From Ancistrus triradiatus (Eukaryota; Chordata; Actinopteri; Siluriformes; Loricariidae), in NCBI GenBank assembly GCA_025084515.1, contig JAJAGP010000018.1, forward strand, positions 957,466 to 1,021,465: a stretch of DNA of 64,000 nt. Reading direction: 5' to 3'. A model generated the notes under the pieces. The model was not told the DNA's origin and made no database searches. It saw only the letters and a program-made list of their open reading frames with translations. Every line of letters starts with the position of its first letter. Within the stretch, counting starts at the first letter, position 1. Shown piece by piece: positions 40,001-46,000 of this stretch. The translations under genes and the position numbers were made by a program.

Positions 40001-43000
40001 GGCCATTCCTACCCCGATTTCTTCAAAGTCTGAATCAAACTTCCCCATAAGAAGTAATGTAAATAAGATGAATCATGTAATTAATGATTAAAAGCATGAT
40101 TAAAGCATAGTAATGCAATGCAACAAGACTAATCAATAAATACATGAAATAAGTGGTAATAACATTGAACTTTATAGCCATTGAGGCAAACAGTTTCAGC
40201 ACGTCTTATCACTGGGGCAGTGGCGCCGAGACTGAGGGTGTCTCAAATTACACCCATTGACTGATATAATATTCATATACTTAATGTAGTATACATAATA
40301 TGGTTATGATCTTGCCATAGTTCATTAGGGTTTTATGGTATTGGTGCATTATCGCCACCAACTGGACTGGATTATGTGCATCGTCTTTGGAAGATCACAC
40401 CATTGAGTGTTTTATTTATAGTGCCCATGTTCAAAGTTGGAATTTTTGCTCGAATTTGGGGGCAAAAAAATTTCAAATAAACATTTTTTTGTCCGAATTG
40501 TTCGACTGAATAGGCGTTTGAGTTCCACATTATTGGTAATCTAGTTGTGCGTGGCAGGTTTTTGGGGCTTGCTTCTAAAGTGTACAGGTGCTCCATGACT
40601 TAAGCTTAAAAAAAAAAAAACACATAATAAGTTGAATGTATCGTAAACCGAGTAGTTTAGATCAAGTGCCACAATAATATGCTTTACCAACAACAATAAT
40701 AATAAAAATAATAAGTTCACGTCACATCCTTCTGTGAGATTATTGGCTGGTTGGAAACCCGGATCTTTCCCATTATCGGATTACCCAAGTGAGTTCCAAC
40801 TCGTTGGTCAGATTACTGACAAAGTCAGATCTTCTGCAGTTACAGAATTATTAAGTGCATTATTATTAAACGCACTCAACGTTTCCTACAGTTCAGTCTT
40901 GAAGGTCTTAAAAAGCATGAGCAGACTTGTCACCATGAAAATAACAGTATATTTGGATACGGCGCCTAAATTATTGCTAGCTAGCTATAGCATTAGCATC
41001 CCCTTTGCATTAGGTCACCTTTGCGAACTGTCTCCCACAAGAGTACGAAATCTGCAAAACAAACTGTTAACTCACCTGCATCTGACGCTCTAGTGCTAAA
41101 AACATTTGTGTCTGTGTTTAGTTTCCGACAGCTTCCGACGGATTCTCTGCAGTTTTCTTGATGAAGAATAGTTCCGTGTTTTATTAACTGCTTCACGAGA
41201 TGCATGTTGTCGGCTTTGGCAGCTACTACCTTGAGGTATTTATTGGGCCAGGAACTGTTGTCGTTTCGGTAAAGTCGTACTTTAAACCTCTGTGACATGT
41301 TTATAGTCTCGGTGCAGCAAGGAGGTGGTGAGATATGGCTTTGGAGTTTTTCTGTCTCATTTTCATTAAGTCTTGATGATCCTTTGACTGTTGTTTCATG
41401 CTTTTGTCATTGTTTTAATGACCATAATGTATCTATTCTTTATACATACTGAAATAAAGCACCAAATATTTTAGACTATTTGGTACTTTTTTGGTACCAG
41501 GACAATTCAGTTGGCGTTTTTGGGTACACAGCACTACCTGGAATGTATATGCCATACTTGGGTGATTCTGCAGACCTATAGGCTAGTTTTGCTTAGCATC
41601 ATTGGATGAAATTTGGCCAGAAAAGCAAAAAAGATGCACACATAAGCATGATCGCATATTGCATTCAGGAAGCGGAGATACAGGACAGTTAGGGCGCATT
41701 AATGTAATGTAGTCATTTTTAATGAAAATGTTTGTTTACTACATTATATGCACGTTTAAGCGCTGAAAATGCCTTGTTATGGTGTTGAGTAATTTAAAAA
41801 AAAATTTCTGGGTCCTGTGTGTCAAAAAAGCTTGAACAAATGCATTAGGCCACTTTGGCTAGGGTATGCTGACAAAACATTGCAAAGTATTTATATCTAA
41901 TTTATATTTAATTATAAAGGCTTTATACTGGCAAAATCAGATGCAAAATCAATACCGGACCTCTAAGGAGTAGGAGCAGGAGAATAAAGGAAGGAGAATA
42001 AAGGGCAAGACCGAGAACAGGATAAAAAATAGTGCTTATTCAGCAACTAGAGCTGCAAGATGAAGCTTCCAAAAAGCACACAGCAGAGCAGACAGGTTGC
42101 CCAACTCCTCCCTTAGTCCTCGTTTTCTGCTTTTGTGGCACAATATGTTGTTTGTTCATTGCACCAGTGTTAATGCTGAGTGTTTTGTGGGCGTTTCAGC
42201 ACAGCATGTCATAGTACGGGCATCCAACAGTGCGTCAGTAAAAAGTAACGAAAATTATACAGGTTCGTTTATTGCTTCATTCTAAGGTACAGTATATTTA
42301 TACTGTGTGTCAACGGCTTGGAATGAATTTCACCAGCCAATGTGGTAGCAGTCAAAACACAATCTCACCTTTAAACATCGCATTTAAACACATGAAGCAC
42401 TCGAGAGATCAACGGTTTGGTCACTGGTCACCAAATGTTAGAAAGTGCATGTAATCCAGTGGTTCCCAACCTTTTTCCTTGGAGCCCCCCCAACGACTGT
42501 CTAAGAAAAGCTGCGCCCCCTCAGCCCACACACTGACCAAGAGAATGGTGATTCATTGCAAATCTTTACTGGCAGAAATTCTAGCTTTTTTCCTTTCTCT
42601 TGGGTTCCTTTTAAAGATTTTTTTTTACCCTTTTCTCTTTTTACGACAGCTAAACATTTTGCTATAAATCAAACAATATATTTTAGCAATTTTATACACA
42701 GATTTTTTCCAAAAAGTGTGTTGTTTTAACTTTATTTAACATGTGCAAATTGTATTTTTACAAACTCTGAGCACTTCAGAGCAGACAAAGCCCTGTGCAA
42801 TTTTGGACCCCCAGGTTGGGAACCATAGATGTAATCTACAACGAACGAATTGAAAGACGACACATTTCTACTTTGAACACGCACACTTTACACCACAGTT
42901 CAAAGAAATGTATGTGAAAGTCTTTCCAGAGTTTTTATAAGATCTGAGAATAAACTCTTTCCGTTCATGGCCGTGACGCACTTCCGTTTTCAAATAGTAT

Positions 43001-46000
43001 GGCTCAAATAGTAAAATGAGTGTCCATCGTAAGGTTTTTTACTACAGAACAGTTTCAGAAACAAAAGAAGAACATTTTCAGAGCACTGTTGTGTTCCCCT
43101 TTGCTTGGTGTCTGCAAAATGTAATGGAAGTTTAAGTTTCCATAGCTTCCCAGCCCAGAGTGACCTCAGGAGACCATGGCTAATAAACATCCGTTGGGAC
43201 CACTTTATAATTTCTGCGCATACGAAGGTCTGTAGCAGACATTTCATACCAGACCACTTGGTTGAACCTAAACACCAGAAGTTGGGAAAAGACTGGAAAA
43301 ATGTGCATTGCCACTGCTTTTTGAGTGGAATGGCTATAGCACTGCAGCAGTGTATAGGAAAGGAGGGAAAGACCGGCTGAACCCACCTTCCTGGAAGATC
43401 CATCAACAGATCTTACAGTGGACCATGATTACTGTGCTGTCCCTGAGCCGTCGTCTCTGGAAGAGCTGAGAAATCATCTAAAAAAACTACGTGTCCAGCT
43501 GAGTTATGAACTAATACAATGCTGCCTTCAAGTGGTGTCAGAAATATCGTATTTACGAGGTGAGCGCGCATGACCACCACCGCAATGTTGTATTTACTGG
43601 TGGAAAACTCGGATTTTTCGATGAGACCCGACTTTCCAAGTTGGGGGCATCAGTAACAAAACATCATGGCAACTGCCAGTATGGATGCTGCTAGTGATGC
43701 GCATCCGTTGTGATTTCAATAAATAATTGATGTGGACAGTTTGTACTGTAAACTGGTCGTGCTTCTGATATTGAGCAGCAACAACACATGAACACATGTA
43801 GGTTAAAGACTTTAAAATGACTAAGCAATACACGAAAAAACCATAACATTCTAACCTATGTGATTCAATAGTTCTAATGTGATAAAAACGTTACTCATAA
43901 AATTCGTTTCCTGTTCGCATCATTTTCTTTTAGTAAGGTATAATAAACTTGCTTTTTTTGACTATACAAAAACAGACGTAAAAACTAAACTTTTCTTATG
44001 GTGTCCATTTTCACTACCCGACCAAAACCACTTGAACGCATATCATGTCGTTATTAAGACCTCCAAACTCGCAAGTAGGAATTTCCGAAAGGACTTGAAA
44101 GGAGCATAAATCGTTTTGCCGGCTCTGATGAGGATATTCCATTTTACACCAGGTAACATGTAGTAAACACCACGACAGACGCAATGCACCGACAATTTGA
44201 TAATCAATTTGCTGTTAATGTAATACATTTGCCAACAGATTCCCAAGCTACGACCACTTAATGGCATTTTGGTGGCACATTGCCAGTGTAGTGGGAAAAC
44301 CAGAAACGAGTTTACATGCACTTGAGTAATCAGATAATGGGAAACCTTTGGATTTACATGACTCGGGCAATAATGGAATTTCTACTTTGCAACCAGCCAA
44401 TAATCTTCCAGAAATATGTGACAAACTTCAAACATTAATACTTCTGGAGTATATACTGTGTTTCAGAGTCTCCCCAAAAGTGCTCAATAGCCGTTTCACT
44501 GCCTTTAATTCCATGGTGCGTTTAATTCCAGGGCTGCCAGATCCAGCGACAAAAAAAGCCCACAAAAGTCAACTTGTGTTACATGCACTTAATAATCCGA
44601 TCATAGTCGGATTTCTGCAGTTATCCGATTATTCAAGAGGTCATGTATACAGCAAACTCCAGATCTAGAACTCAGATTAAGAAGTCCGATATAGAGAGCT
44701 GGATTTTATCCCAGTAATCGAATTCTTTGAATTCCTTTTTTCCCACCACTGACTGTAGCGTTCTTTTCTCACTAGATCTGGCAACCCTGGACTTAAACAC
44801 TGCATAGAATTAAAGGCAGCGAGGCTATCGAACACTTTTGGGGAGACTCTGAAATGCAGTGTATACACGAGAAAATGAATAATTCGATTATATAATATTA
44901 AATTTTGAAGTTTATGTCACGTCTTTCTATGAGATTATTGGCTGCTTGCAAAGTAGAAATCCAATTACTGACCAAGTCATGTAAACCCAAAGCTTCCCCA
45001 TTGATTACTCAAGTGCACGTATACTGATCGGATTACTTTCAAAATCGGATTTTCTACAGTTATCAAGTTATTAAGAGGCCAAATAAAGCCAAGCCTTTAG
45101 AAATATGTGGACCTGGTAACCATGGGAGAATGCTCGTGCACATGCGCAGACTGAAAACACCGATTATAATCGGGTAATTGGAATACATGCTATGAGTAAT
45201 CCGATTACTGAAGTAAATTCCAGCTTTCTTCATTTCTTAATCTCTGATTTCTTAATATGATTTCTAGATCGGAGTATGCTGTATACATGACCACTTATAT
45301 CATCAGATAACTGCAGATATCTGACTATGATCGAATTACTAAGTGCATGTAAGCCACAAACACAGCTGGCTATGGCTGAGGCAGGGAGGGTCAGATGAGG
45401 ATCATCTCCCTGCTGCTCCAACAGCCCCTGTCAGCTGGACGGTGGATTTATGGGGCGAGCGTCGCACTCTCCCCCGTGTGTGCTCACTCAGGCCATAAAA
45501 GTCTACTGCCAGGCGTTTTTAAGAGACCTTGCACAAAGTGCAGCTTAATTCCGCAACTCCACTTCCCATTAGTAAACACAGTAATGATTACAGAATCCGC
45601 TACGTTCTCAAATCCGCAGACCAGCCCTGCAAGCGGTCTCACATTTTACTCTCGGCGCATTCCATCCTGCTTCACGCTCGGATGATTTACATCGGCCTCT
45701 CGATGGCTGGCCGTGTGCCACTGCAGCAGGTTCTTAAGAGCAGAAGTACTGCTCCGGAAGTTCTGGGGCAGTTTGGAGAGCGAGCCTACAGGCCTGCTGC
45801 ATCGCATGTCAAAGCGGTTGTGTTGCCGGGGTTACGGTGAACCGGGGACACGCACACACATGAGGAGGCAAGAGGAGGAGAAGAGCACTATTGTACCCCA
45901 GTCACCTCGTGAATCCCACCATTGAGCAGCTCGGGCCAGCTTGATGACCTCAGCTCAGCCTCAAAGACACCCCCCAAACACACACACACACACACACACA

